Assembly: GCA_011503125.2 (NCBI GenBank) | Contig: WWBZ02000001.1 | Coordinates: 1,550,001-1,614,000, forward strand | Direction of reading: 5' to 3' | DNA: 64,000 nt | Source: Botryosphaeria dothidea | Lineage: Eukaryota > Ascomycota > Dothideomycetes > Botryosphaeriales > Botryosphaeriaceae | Shown here: positions 12,601-23,762 of the stretch, one piece after another | Layout of the letters: the number at the start of each line of letters is the position of its first letter | Position numbering within the stretch: position 1 is the stretch's first letter | Translations under genes and position numbers: made by a program | The notes under the pieces: model-generated | Told to the model about the DNA's origin: nothing | What the model saw: only the letters and a program-made list of their open reading frames with translations | The model's database searches: none

Positions 12601-15600
12601 CTCTGCCTGAGGACCTGAGAGAAGAGGTCTTGATGAGCCAGATCCAAACTCAACGTGAGGAGGCCCGCACCCAGGGTAACGAGCCATCAGACATTAGCCG
12701 CGAATTCCTGGACGCACTTCCGGAAGACATCCGCGACGAGCTTCTCGAACAAGAAGCAGCTGCTCGACGCCGTCAAGAGCGCGCAGAGGAGCGCCGTCGC
12801 CAGGGTGGTGGAGCACCGCGTGCTGAAGAGATGGACGTCGCCACTCTCTTTGCCTCTATGGATCCGGGTCTCCGCCAGGCTGTGCTCATGGAGCAGGATG
12901 ACGAGACCCTACGTGAACTCCCTCCGGAGCTTGCTGAAGAGGCTCGTCGCCTGGGTGGTGACCGTCGTTTGAACCACCACATGGCCGATATTGGCCGTCT
13001 CAACCGCGGTTACCGACGCCATGACGGTGTCCAGCAAGAAGAAGAGCAGTCACAGCGGAAGCAGAAGCCTCGCCCCATCGTCCAGATGCTTGACAAGTCT
13101 GGCGTTGCAACTCTTCTCCGTCTTATGTTCATTCCTCAGCAGGGAAGCGCTCGCCAAACCTTGAACGGCATTCTCAAGGATGTCTGCCAAAACCGTCACA
13201 ACCGTGCGGAGGTCATCAGCATCCTCCTGTCCATCCTCCAGGATGGCTCTGCGGACATCAACGCTGTTGAGCGCAGCTTTGCTCAACTTTCCCTTCGCGC
13301 CAAGCAGCCGCCCGCGCCCCAGCCGTCTGGAAACCAGAAGACTCCACAGCCTTTGAAGCGTTCGCTCACTGGCCCGCTTGCTGGTCAACAATTGTCAAGT
13401 CATGGTGACATGTCGCCTATTATGGTTGTCCAGCAGTGCCTCAGCACGCTCGTCTACCTGGTCTACAACAACCCACACATCTGCTCGTTCTTCCTTGCGG
13501 AGCACGAGACTGCGGTTGGCTTCAAGTCCAAAGCTTACCGCAAGGGCAAGGCAAAGGAGAGCAAGGCGCACAAGTACCCTCTGAACGCTCTTCTTAGTCT
13601 GCTTGACCGGAAGCTCATCGTCGAGAGCTCCACAGTCATGGAACAGCTCGCGTCTTTGTTAATGAACATCACCAGCCCCTTGGGCATTCTCCTCAAGAAA
13701 GACAAGGAGAAGAGTGAGGAGAAGAAGGAGGAGGCAACAGAGGCAGGTTCTTCAGCTCAGGCACAGACTGAGGGCATCACGACCGAAGCTGGCGAGACCA
13801 CTGCAGCTGCAGAGCAGACCACAGCTGAGGCTGACGCTCCTGCGGCTACCTCATCCGAGAAAAAGGACGAGAACAAGGCAGAGGATCAGTCTGATGACAA
13901 GAAGAAGGCGCGTGCTCTTATCCCGCCTGAGGTTCCGGAATATAACCTTCGCCTCGTGGTGCACATTCTGGCCGCTCGCGAGTGCAGCAGCAAGACTTTC
14001 CAGAACACTTTGTCCGTCATCAACAACCTGTCGGCTATTCCAGGTGCCAAGGAAACCTTCGGCAAGGAGCTTATCAAACAGGGCCAAGACTTAGCACAAG
14101 CGTGCCTCAATGACCTGAATGAGCTCGTCTCACAGATCAACAGGGCGAAGACTGGCACTGATGTACAGGGCATGGCCCTTTCAAAATTTTCGCCCGCTAG
14201 TTCGGACCAGACGAAGCTCCTCCGTGTTTTGACCGCATTGGATTACCTTTTCGACCCCAAGCGCTCAGACACCCAAGACAAACCTACCTCTACCGTTTCA
14301 GACGGCTTGCCTGCCGAGCAGAAGGCTGATATTCTCACCACGCTCTATGAGAACCCGACCTTCTCTTCCTTATGGCACAAGCTCAGCGAGTGCTTGACTG
14401 TTATCCGCGAGCGCACCAACATGCTCAGCGTTGCCACGATCCTCTTGCCGCTGATTGAGGTATTGATGGTTGTATGCAAGAACACCACGCTCAAAGATGC
14501 GCCGCTTGCCAAGATACACTCTCGAGAGGCTGAACTGTCAAGTCCCCCACCGGAGAACCGCATGGAGAGCTTGTTCTTCAAGTTCACGGAGGAGCACCGC
14601 AAGATCCTCAACGAACTTGTCCGTCAGAATCCCAAGCTGATGAGTGGGTCCTTCTCGGTCCTCGTCAGAAACTCCAAGGTCCTGGAGTTTGACAACAAGC
14701 GGAACTACTTCACACGCCGCCTCCACTCGCGCAATGCAGAGATGCGCCACCCTCATCCCACACTCCAACTCTCCGTCCGCCGTGAGCACGTCTTCTTGGA
14801 CTCGTTCAAGTCGCTCTACTTCAAGACCGGCGACGAGATGAAGTACGGCAAGCTCAGCATCCGATTCCACGGCGAAGAGGGTGTCGATGCTGGTGGTGTC
14901 ACTCGCGAGTGGTTCCAGGTCCTTGCTCGTCAGATGTTCAACCCTGATTATGCTCTTTTCATTCCCGTTGCCTCGGATCGCACTACCTTCCACCCCAACC
15001 GTCTGAGTGCGATCAACCAGGAGCATCTTCTCTTCTTTAAGTTCATTGGTCGCATCATCGGAAAGGCGCTCTATGAGGGTCGCGTGCTTGACTGCCACTT
15101 CAGCAGAGCCGTCTACAAGCGCATCTTGGGCAAGCCGGTCAGCATCAAGGACATGGAGACTCTCGACTTGGACTACTACAAGTCTTTGTTGTGGATGCTC
15201 GAAAACGACATCACAGACATCATCACCGAGACTCTCTCCGTCGAAGCCGAGGAATTCGGTGTTACCCAGACTATCGATCTCATCCCCAACGGTCGCAATA
15301 TCCCCGTTACCGAGGAGAACAAGCAGGAGTACGTCCGCTTGATGGTTGAGCACCGGTTGACCGGCTCCGTGCAAGATCAGCTTTCGGAGTTCCTCAAGGG
15401 CTTCCACGATATTGTTCCAGCGGAGTTGATCTCCATCTTCAACGAACAGGAGCTTGAGCTTCTCATCTCCGGTCTGCCCGAAATCGACGTCGACGACTGG
15501 AAGAACAACACCGAGTACCACAACTACACAGCAGCTTCGCCGCAGATCCAATGGTTCTGGCGTGCGGTCCGCTCCTTCGACAAGGAAGAGCGTGCCAAGC

Positions 15601-15839
15601 TGCTCCAGTTCGTCACGGGTACCAGCAAGGTCCCGCTTAACGGTTTCAAGGAACTCGAGGGCATGAACGGCTTCAGTCGCTTCAACATCCACCGCGACTA
15701 CGGCAGCAAGGACCGCCTTCCCAGCTCGCACACTTGCTTCAACCAGCTGGACCTGCCCGAGTATGAGAGCTACGAGGCGCTCAGGCAGCAGCTCTACACT
15801 GCCATTACGGCCGGTAGCGAGTACTTCGGATTTGCATGA
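3609..15839 (+). CDS. TOM1: HECT-type E3 ubiquitin ligase TOM1/HUWE1 family
   Basis: Giant E3 ligase (4016 residues) that transfers ubiquitin through a HECT-domain thioester. The yeast family member acts in mRNA export, histone turnover and cell-cycle control. Exons are 3609-3656, 3721-11314, 11381-11650 and 11701-15839, and together they close in frame. The order is: DUF908-like N-terminal repeats (about residues 90-420), a DUF913-like region (about 480-830), a long helical array, an extreme Asp/Glu tract (about 2355-2510), eight consecutive His (about 2609-2616), an Arg/Glu-rich coiled coil (about 2810-2875), DUF4414 with LPEDLREEVL and LPEDIRDELL ubiquitin-binding motifs (from about 2925), then the HECT domain (about 3660-4016). 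The catalytic Cys is at about residue 3983 in HTCFNQLDLP. The second intron (11315-11380) is 66 nt and stop-free, so retention would add 22 residues. The third intron has an alternative in-frame acceptor six bases downstream. The small first exon encodes 16 residues. Confidence 0.95.
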
Positions 15840-17263
15840 GCGCGGTTCATTTATTCCCTCGTCTTCTGGGCTTTTGTTGTTTCTTTTTCCATGCGCACAT
15901 ACCAAAAACAAACGATGTCCATGAGTTGCTGCTGCATTTGAACGGCGCTGGCGAAGTTTTCTTTTTCTTTTTGCGGAGGTCAAAGCGGGGTATGGGATAT
16001 TTTCTCCCCTCAAGCGGATAATACCTAAGGATTACAGGTGTTTTCCTTTTCTTCCTTTTTTCTGCATTTGGGAGGGGTGGAATAGCAGAAGATTTTTCTT
16101 TCTTCTTGGGAGCCGGTTCAGTTTGAGCAGAGGGTTCGTTCGTTGTATCACTACGGAGAGCTCTCTATTCTGCTGCTCTCTTTTTTGAGTTTGGGAAAGA
16201 TGGGGAGGAACTACTCTAGTCGGAGAAAGGGCTCTAGGTTCCCATTTTCTCCTTCCAGAAGGGAAGCGGAGTGCAGGCCGTCTTCCTTTCACAAGGATGA
16301 GAAAAAATTGGGTAGGACTCGGGTCCATGGCCGGTGGTTCGGGGATTCTTTACATGGTTCTTCTTTTGATGGCCTCTTTTCCTGGGTTTTGCTTTGCTCG
16401 CTGAGCCTTTCTCTTAATGGAGATGATGGTGGCTGGGTAGATAGCTCTTCTTTCTTCTTTCGAGTAGGTTATCAAAAGATATTTATGCGGTTTAGAAAAG
16501 GGATGGTTTCTTGTGCTCGTGCCTTATAGTTGTGACGTGGGGACGTTTTCCACAGTGTGTTGGAGATGGATTCGCAACATGGGTTTGTATGGTCTTGTGC
16601 AGTGTTTCAGCCGGCATCCGCCATTGGCTCGCGATTTAAATGTGCACCTCTGGTCTCCGGAGACTCCATGAATTAATTTTCCATAAAATCTCGAGTGAAT
16701 CGAAGAGAAATTTGGGCTACCTTTCTCTGTTCGTTATGTTCATGACTGTGGTGCTATCTTGCCCCCCAAATGCTCTTTCATCCAGGAAAGAACGATGAGA
16801 GATATTGGCGTTAAGTTTGTCACAAAGTGATAAGGGGGATCGTAGGTAGTCGAGGATGCAATGCTTCGATCTATGGCACAGTGGGATCCTACATGTCCAG
16901 CTGTGAGTATGCGTCGTAAAGGATCAGTGTTGATGAGCTTCTTGCTTAGCCCGTTATCTCCCTTCGTGATTGGAGCGATTTCTCTACGAACCTTCCTTCA
17001 AATCCAGCCGATGCATGTTCTTTCTTCTTTCTTTAGAGCAAAGGTATATATCGCTGCTCAAAGATCCGTCTCACAGTAGTCAAAATAGCTGAACTTTCAT
17101 CTCCGTCCATTCTCTTCACACTACCTATCTTACATGTATTTTTCAATAAATTATTCTCCAGGGTATCGAGCGCCCGCCACACGGAGCAAAACCGAGACAA
17201 CAACGACACTACACCTTACACAGTGAGCACCAGAGATAAACCCAAATCAACCGACACTGTACC
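15840..17263. other. 3' flank of TOM1 and convergent intergenic region
   Basis: A T-rich stretch between two convergent genes, containing their likely 3' untranslated regions. No gene is recognisable; the longest open frames (up to 128 codons) are low in similarity to any family I know. Confidence 0.5.
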
Positions 17264-17282
17264 AAAAAAAAAAAAAAAAAAA
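17264..17282. repeat. A19 homopolymer
   Basis: Nineteen consecutive A residues just downstream of the end of the convergent membrane-protein gene. It is the longest homopolymer in the window and a likely length-variable site. Confidence 0.9.
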
Positions 17283-17354
17283 CACCAACGCCATAACCCA
17301 TGTTATTCCCTCTCCGGCAATCCCTTACCTTTTTTTTTCTTTCCCCGCCCCGCC

Positions 17355-17839
17355 TCACAAAAACGTCTTCTTCCGACTAATCTTCGAATACGCCCTACTA
17401 ATCGGACTCGCCGCCGCCCCTCCCTGCCCCTGCCCCAACCTGCCCCCACCAGCACCAATCCCGCCCATCTCATACGCGCCGCTCGCGCCCGTGTACGCCG
17501 TGCCGCGCGTGGTCGTCTGGTACAGGCTCTCCATCGTCGGGCTGCCGTTGCCCGGGTTGCTGACGCCCGTGTACGCGCCGCCGGCGCCGAACGAGCGGTT
17601 GCTCCACGCGCTGCTGGGGGGCGGGAAGCGTTGCTGCTGGTTCGCCGCGCCGGGGCCGAAGCGCGAGGTCGCGCTGGAGGGCGTGTCCGGCGAGTTGGCG
17701 TAGGGTACGGTGCCGCCGCCGGTCGAGAAGCGCTGCTTGAGCTTGGCCATCCAGCCGTTGTCGTCGGGCGCGGTCGGGCCCGTCATGGCGGTCGAGATGG
17801 CGAGGTCGCCGCGCCTGCTGCTGCTGCTGCTGCTGCTGC

Positions 17840-17893
<54 letters not shown>

Positions 17894-20800
17894 ACTGCGG
17901 GAGCTGGCCGTAGTGGTGGGCGTGGTGCTGGGCGACGCCTGCCGCGTCGGGGGTCGGCCAGCTCGCCTCCTCCTCGACGCGCCACGCGTCGCCCATGTTG
18001 CCGCGGGCGGCGACGACGGCGGGCACGGCTTCCTTGGGCACGACGAAGAGGTGGCCGCCGCTCTCGCCGATGTACCATTCGCAGTTCCACTGCTGGCCCG
18101 CGGGACCGCCGCCGCAGCTGCCGGCCATGGCGGCGGCGGGGGGTGAGTTGACGGCGAGGGAGAAGAGGTTGGGGGGCTCGGAGAAGTCGGTGACGAGGCC
18201 GCGGTGGAAGAGGAAGTAGACGAGGCAGAGGAGGCTGGTGAGGAAGGCGAGGGCGAGGACGAGGAAGAAGAGCTTTTGGGGCTCGCCGGTCGGGCCGGAG
18301 GCGTAGGTGCGTTCGCGGAGGGTGGCGTTGAAGTTGACGGTTTCAGGGGTGAGGATGATGGAGTCGTCGTGAGACTGTAATTTTTTATTTGTTAGTCTCT
18401 CTGGATGGCTTGTTTGCTGCAAAAAAAAAGAGAAAAAAAAGAGGGGGCTGGCGAGTTACTTACCCAGCTCATCTCCATCTGCGCGTCTTGCGTGCCCATC
18501 AGCAACGTGTTGCTCGCAAGCAAGGCCAGCGCCTCCGCCAAACTTGGCCGATCCAACTGCAACTTTGCCTCACGCACAATCGACTGCGTCAGCAGCCTCG
18601 CCAGACTCGCCTTTCCATCCACGATACCCGCGTTCAACGACAAAGAGTTGCCGAATTCGGTGCCGATCCACGGCCAATTGGGGCTTACGGTCGCTGCACC
18701 GCTCTCTGCATTTGGATCGCTGTGAATGTAAGCCATCTTGTCGCTATCCGGATCACAGTGGGACGACAGCGATGAACCCTCCTGAGCGGCGTTGTAGGTG
18801 GTGCTGCAGTTAGGAGTCAAAGATGCCTTGAGCTGGCAGAGGGCATAGCGCTCCTCGTCCGGATCATCGTCACGGCCAAGCAGGTAGATGGACTCGCGGC
18901 CGTAGGGGAAGGTCTGGTTCAGCACAGTGTTGTACTGTGCCGGGTAACGTGGGAATATCGGGGCCTGTTGGCCGTTCTTGCCCCAGCCGAATAGTTCGTC
19001 AACGACGGTGGCGTTGACGGTCGAGTTGTCGATGCCGAGAAAATTGATTTGATCGGGCCACGTGGTGGCATCCAGCCAGTCCGAATGGTTCCATGCAGTG
19101 AAGACGATGGGAGCGAGCTCTTCGCGGTTCATGTTTGCGCAGAGCACGTGGATGACGGGGCTGGGTACGGATGCAGTGAGAGTGTATGCTCCCAGGCCAC
19201 CCAGCTCTTCGGGCTGCAGGATCTCGTTGCGCTCGTCTGTTGCAGCGCCCAAGACACCGGCGTGCGGCATGGCCAAGCTGGCATTGTTGATGATACGGCC
19301 ATTCTGTTCCGAGACGGTGATGTCCAGCCAGGTTCCGTTGACTTGGATGTCGGAGCGGATCTGCGAGTAGCCGGGCACACGCAGCGCCTTGGTGGTACCA
19401 GTTGACTTGTTCTTGTATCTGTTTTCCCACTCGGCCAGATAGCGTTGGTAGTCGTGGTACGCTTGCGCTGCGTAGGAGATGTCCAGACAAGTAGCATTGC
19501 GGAATTTCTGGTCCTCGGTAAGGGGAATTGGCGACTCGCAGTTGTGACCAAGATACATATGGTTGGCCCATTCAGTCACAACATCAGCCTTCATGATTTT
19601 CGTTTCGAGAGACCCAAGCTTCAGCTGGGGTTGGACTGTGCGACGACTGTCAGCTGATAATCGGCGACTGATGCTTCAGAGCACATACCCAATGCATCCG
19701 AGGCGGAGGTGTAGACGGTTGCCACTATGGCGGCGATGAAACTGACGATGCCCAGAATGCTGAAGAGCGCATAGCGAACCGTCTCGAAGTTGGCAACCAT
19801 GTAGCCCGGGGCGCCGATCCAGTTGCGCATGCTCATCTCGGCCAGCGTGATGCCTCTCCCGCTACCTCTAACGCTCAAACTTCTCCTGCTCAGAACTTGG
19901 CCAATAAACGCGACAACCGAAGCCCCAAATGACAGTTCGACCGTCTTTGCGACGATTGCAATGAGCAGAGAAGCGTTCGACGGGGTAAGCGAGCCATTGG
20001 TGCGAATCATGGGCCACTCCGGTCCACGAAGTGCGATGACAAGGAAAAGGCCCGAGACGGCGGTGGCATAGATGGAGATTAATATGATGGAGGTTGTCAC
20101 CCATCTTGTGCGGAAAAAGTGTTTTCTTGCGGGACAATGCACCGCTGGTACGAAGCCTGCAGATATGTTAGCGGTTTCCCGCCGCCAACCTGAAAAGCGA
20201 TTCTCCAGCCAGTCTCCGGATGGAGAACATTCGCCTTTCCTTCCGTTTTTGATTGAGAAATCTCTAAAAATTACAGGAGACATGAACTCACCATATTGCG
20301 GTTTTTGCTCAAAGAAATACTCCAACTTCGGACTCGGCACGGGAGCCTCCTCTCCCAACGCCTTCGCATCCATGCCGAACCCGCCCTTCGTCCTCTCGCC
20401 CTCGGCCATGTAGTCGAAGCCATCGACGTCCCTCACCAAGCTGGTCGTGCTCTGAGCATTGGTGCCGTACGCGTCCGAAAAAGGGTTGTTCGGGCCGCCG
20501 CCCGTCCGCTCGTTGTACCCGTACCCGGCGGGCGTGGTCGGCGTGCCCGTCCCCAGGCTCGGCGTATCCGGGCCCGAGCTGGCGCTGGTAGGCGGCGGCA
20601 GCGGGAAGTTGAAGGACACCTGCCTCTTGCCGGCGGTTGCTGCTGCTGCTGCTGCTGCCGCATCTCCTCCTCCCCCGACGATGCTCATCCGGCCCGTCTC
20701 GATGCCCAGGCTGCTCGAGCGGCTGCGGCGGCGCTGCTGCAAGCTGGCGACGGTGCTGGCGATGCTGCGACGGCCCTCGGGGCCGCCGGCGGGCGTGCTG

Positions 20801-21111
20801 CTGCGGCCGCGGTAGGAGCCCGTCTCGTAGCGCACGTCGAGGTCGTCGTCGCGGTCGTCGTCCAGGGCCTCGACGAAGCGCGAGCGGCGGGTGCCCTGCG
20901 AGATGCGCGAGAAGCGGCTGGCGCGCGACATGGTGGACGGGTTGCGCGCGAGGATGGCGGCGACGTCCGGGCTGGCGGGCGTGTTGGCATCCGAGGAGGT
21001 TGCGGATGGCGGGATGGCGCTGGCGGGCGTCATTGCGGCGGGGCTGGCGGTAGTGGTGGTCGCATCGCCGATGGAGGTGGTGTCTATGCGGTCGGGCTGT
21101 CTGGAATCCAT
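17355..21111 (-). CDS. Fungal multi-pass membrane protein with large glycosylated loop (function unknown)
   Basis: A 1159-residue protein spliced from 21111-20292, 20156-19689, 19635-18464 and 18374-17355; all junctions are GT-AG and close in frame. The N-terminal 270 residues are Ser/Pro/Ala-rich and disordered. Three membrane helices follow (about 292-314, 330-355, 395-420), then a loop of about 430 residues with many N-x-S/T sites and conserved-looking Cys (about 421-850), a fourth helix (about 853-877), and a disordered tail with an Asn homopolymer (about 981-998) followed by Ser. This architecture recurs in Pezizomycotina as an uncharacterised membrane protein. A sensor or cell-wall role is only a guess. 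The first intron (20291-20157) is 135 nt, stop-free and a multiple of three, but has a good donor, a CTAAC branch and a CAG acceptor. Confidence 0.75.
17815..17892. repeat. CTG/TTG trinucleotide microsatellite in coding sequence
   Basis: Nine CTG units run straight into seventeen TTG units. On the coding (minus) strand of the membrane-protein gene they encode the poly-Asn then poly-Ser run. Length polymorphism would change the protein without shifting frame. Confidence 0.9.
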
Positions 21112-23113
21112 GGTTGCCTCCTCTTTCTTCTGGAATTCCTGAATTCAATTTTGTTGGGCCTGGACGCTGGCTGCTCCCGTCCGGCAGCAATTCCTCGGGA
21201 TGAAGAAAGGCAAAAAACGAAAGACGGGCTGACCTCCCCCCTTCTCTTTATTTCAAGAGAATGACAACAGGCGGGCGGAGAGGGTTCGGGGTGGCCGGGG
21301 CCTTTGGACACCTGTGCGCAGCTCCACTGCTCCACGTGGGAAGCTCGGCGTGGATGCTGGTGGTGCTGGGGCCTCTGCTCTGAATCTCGGGATCGAAGAG
21401 ATAAGAGATCACAGAGCGTCGGTCGTGGCCATGAAGCGTCGAACCTTTCTCCTCCGTTCTTCTTCTTCTTCTTGTGCAACAACGCCGAGATGCTGGTGCA
21501 TCAAGATGGCCGGCCCGTTGAAACGCGTGGCGGCCGTTGCGGGTGGCGGTTTAATGGCTGGCCAGCAGGAAAGACGATCAATTTGGCGTGGAGGGATGAA
21601 GAATACGAGGCGATGACGAATGGCGAATGTGCGGTGATCTTTATCTCAATTGACTCCACGATGCGCCTCTAACCACTGTACAGTAGGCGCGATGGTTTCG
21701 GGGGGTTCAAGTGGCAGTCGTCAACCACGCGTAGGAACGCCACGGGCGACAATTATGTGGGCGGTGACGGCCGGCCGGCTTGGGCGGCGCAGGCGTGCTT
21801 CCAGCGGTCCTTAATCGCATGGGGCGCGTCTCGTCTTGACTCTTGCGATGGGCGTGCAAGAGTCAGCCAAGGACGCAGGAGCCACCCCTTTTCCACCGCA
21901 GAACCGCGGCGGCCAGCGCTGCACCGCCTTAACGCTCCCCCGCCTGCGCCTCCGTCAGCCGCCGGCCAGGCCAAAATGAGGTCATGCAGCGGTGCATCGT
22001 GGAGAGGCAGCGGCACGGGTGTGGCTGGAGTGCGGAGAGCAGCTGTTTGTTGCGGCTGAAAAAAGCCACAAACGCTGCCCTGGCTGCAATCTGGTCGCCG
22101 GCGAATCACAACCACCCGGCTGCCTTGGCTGTTTGCACCCGACCTCTCCCAATTTCCTGCCCTGGAGAGCCCGCATGCAGTTTCCTGCAGGGGTTCCCAC
22201 AAGCCCACCATCTCCGGCCCCAGAAACACGTCTCCTGATTGGCCTGGTGTCGCGTCTTCTTCTCGCCCACCTCCTCCACCTCATGAGCTAATACGGAGTG
22301 CGTCGTCGACCTCAATAGGGGAGTCGTGCGAACAGATCGCGGAGACGTTCGACTGCTTCCTCAAGCCGCCAGCCGGCTTGGCCAGCCCGCCGGACATCGC
22401 GCACCCGGTGATCGTCATCTACAAACTCACCTGTCCCTATTGATAAGCCTACAAGACCACTTCCGCCTCCTCCTTGACGTCTGCTCTCAATACGTGCTCG
22501 ACTCAAGCAGCCCACAGCACGAGCCATCCCCGCCCTATCTGCCCAAGCTCCCAATGCGCCGCTGGCTTTTGTATTCCACTCGCCATTCAAGGACTGCACG
22601 GCTTTGCGCGGGTTAGCCGGGGGCTGCTTGGTTCATTTAGTTGACTTTTGTCCATTCTCTGCCGATCACTCTAAGAGACGCCTCTGTCTTCATTCTTGGA
22701 AATAGCCTCCGCTCCTGCAGCCGACGCTTAGCCCCGAATGCGGTGATCAAAGCAGGACTTCCATGGCGAGTTGAAGCGCTCATCCGAATAGCTTCATCCC
22801 CATAAATAACTACATTCTTTCCTTTCACCGTATTGTTGCTGCTTTCGGTCACATCTCCCTCTGTAATCCTCAGAATCCTACGACATTCCTATTCATCAGA
22901 TTTATGCCGCCAGCCGATCCATTATATAAGCCCGTGATTCACGAAGAGTGCTGCAACAGCAATTGTTAACCCATGAACACTCCGAAGAGTCTTCCGGACA
23001 TCAACGTCACCCAGTTCCCGAACACTCTCTGAAACTTGCATTTGCACCACCTCCGAAGTCGCCCTCCCGACACCCTCTTGCCCAATTTGCAACCTCACCT
23101 CCGCCCTTCCAAC
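21112..23113. other. GC-rich intergenic region, no gene recognised
   Basis: Two kilobases upstream of the membrane-protein gene and downstream of the lipocalin-like gene. Several overlapping open frames of about 100-160 codons on both strands around 21.75-22.3 kb reflect high GC content; none resembles a known protein. An orphan TATA-like TATATAAG at 22923-22930 on the plus strand has no convincing coding region behind it. Confidence 0.5.
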
Positions 23114-23762
23114 CTACTTCACCCGCTCCCACCACAAACTCACCGCAATCCCCCCACCATTATCCGCCCTCAGATTCAACAACGCCCCCACGCCCCTTCC
23201 CTCCCTCCCGCCTTCCCCAAACACCAACGAAAAGTCCCTCCGCTGCGCACTCCCCACGTAGCTCGGCAGCGTCGCGACCTCGAGCGGGCCATGCACGACC
23301 TGCCCCGTCACGCCGCCCGCGACCGCCTCGACGGGCACCGACTCGTTGAAGCCGAACGGCCCCGCGTAGGCGAGCGAGTGCTTGCCGACGAGCGCCCAGT
23401 CGGCGTCGCTCTGGCCGGCGCGGAACGGCCACGCGAGGTCCGCCGGGCGGTCCTCGGGCGTCGTCGACGCGAGCGTCGCGGACATGTAGCGCGTGGGGTG
23501 GTAGAGGATCAGGCCGACCGGGTTGGCGCCGTAGCCGGGGTCGAGGATGAGGGTGCCGTTCTGGGTTCTGTGGGTGGTAGCGTGGTTACTACCGAGTGCT
23601 TTTTTTGGTGCATGTCCGTGTTTGGTTCCAAAAGCACTGCTCGTGGCGAGTGCATATCGCAAGCTTCATACAAACATCGGTAGCAAGGAATAAACCCAAC
23701 CTCGTGACGTTCACCAAAGACCATGTCCCCGCGAAAAGCGGAAGCAAATCTTCCGGCCGCAT
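23114..23762 (-). CDS. Lipocalin-like domain protein (small, cytosolic)
   Basis: A 171-residue protein spliced from 23762-23701 and 23567-23114. Exon 1 gives LFAGTWSLVNV, the typical opening strand of lipocalin-like 5 proteins. Exon 2 carries GANPVGLILYHPTRYMSATL, the conserved PxGxLxYxPxGYMSA-type motif, then LVGKHSLAYAGPFGFNE and a final beta-strand ending in SLWWERVK. It has no signal peptide. The family is found in bacteria and fungi, often beside biosynthetic genes, and is presumed to bind small ligands; no substrate can be read here. The intron (133 nt) has a non-consensus donor GTTGGG but a good CACAG acceptor and rejoins the domain correctly (phase 2). A TATATA motif sits only a few bases before the chosen ATG, so the true start could be elsewhere. 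Confidence 0.72.

Noticed and set aside
14538..16013. 491-codon minus-strand frame overlapping the HECT domain of TOM1
   Set aside because: It is exactly antisense to the conserved HECT coding sequence; codon bias on the sense strand explains the lack of stops.
17223..18146. 307-codon plus-strand frame with poly-Val run
   Set aside because: The poly-Val is the reverse reading of the Asn/Ser microsatellite in the membrane-protein gene.
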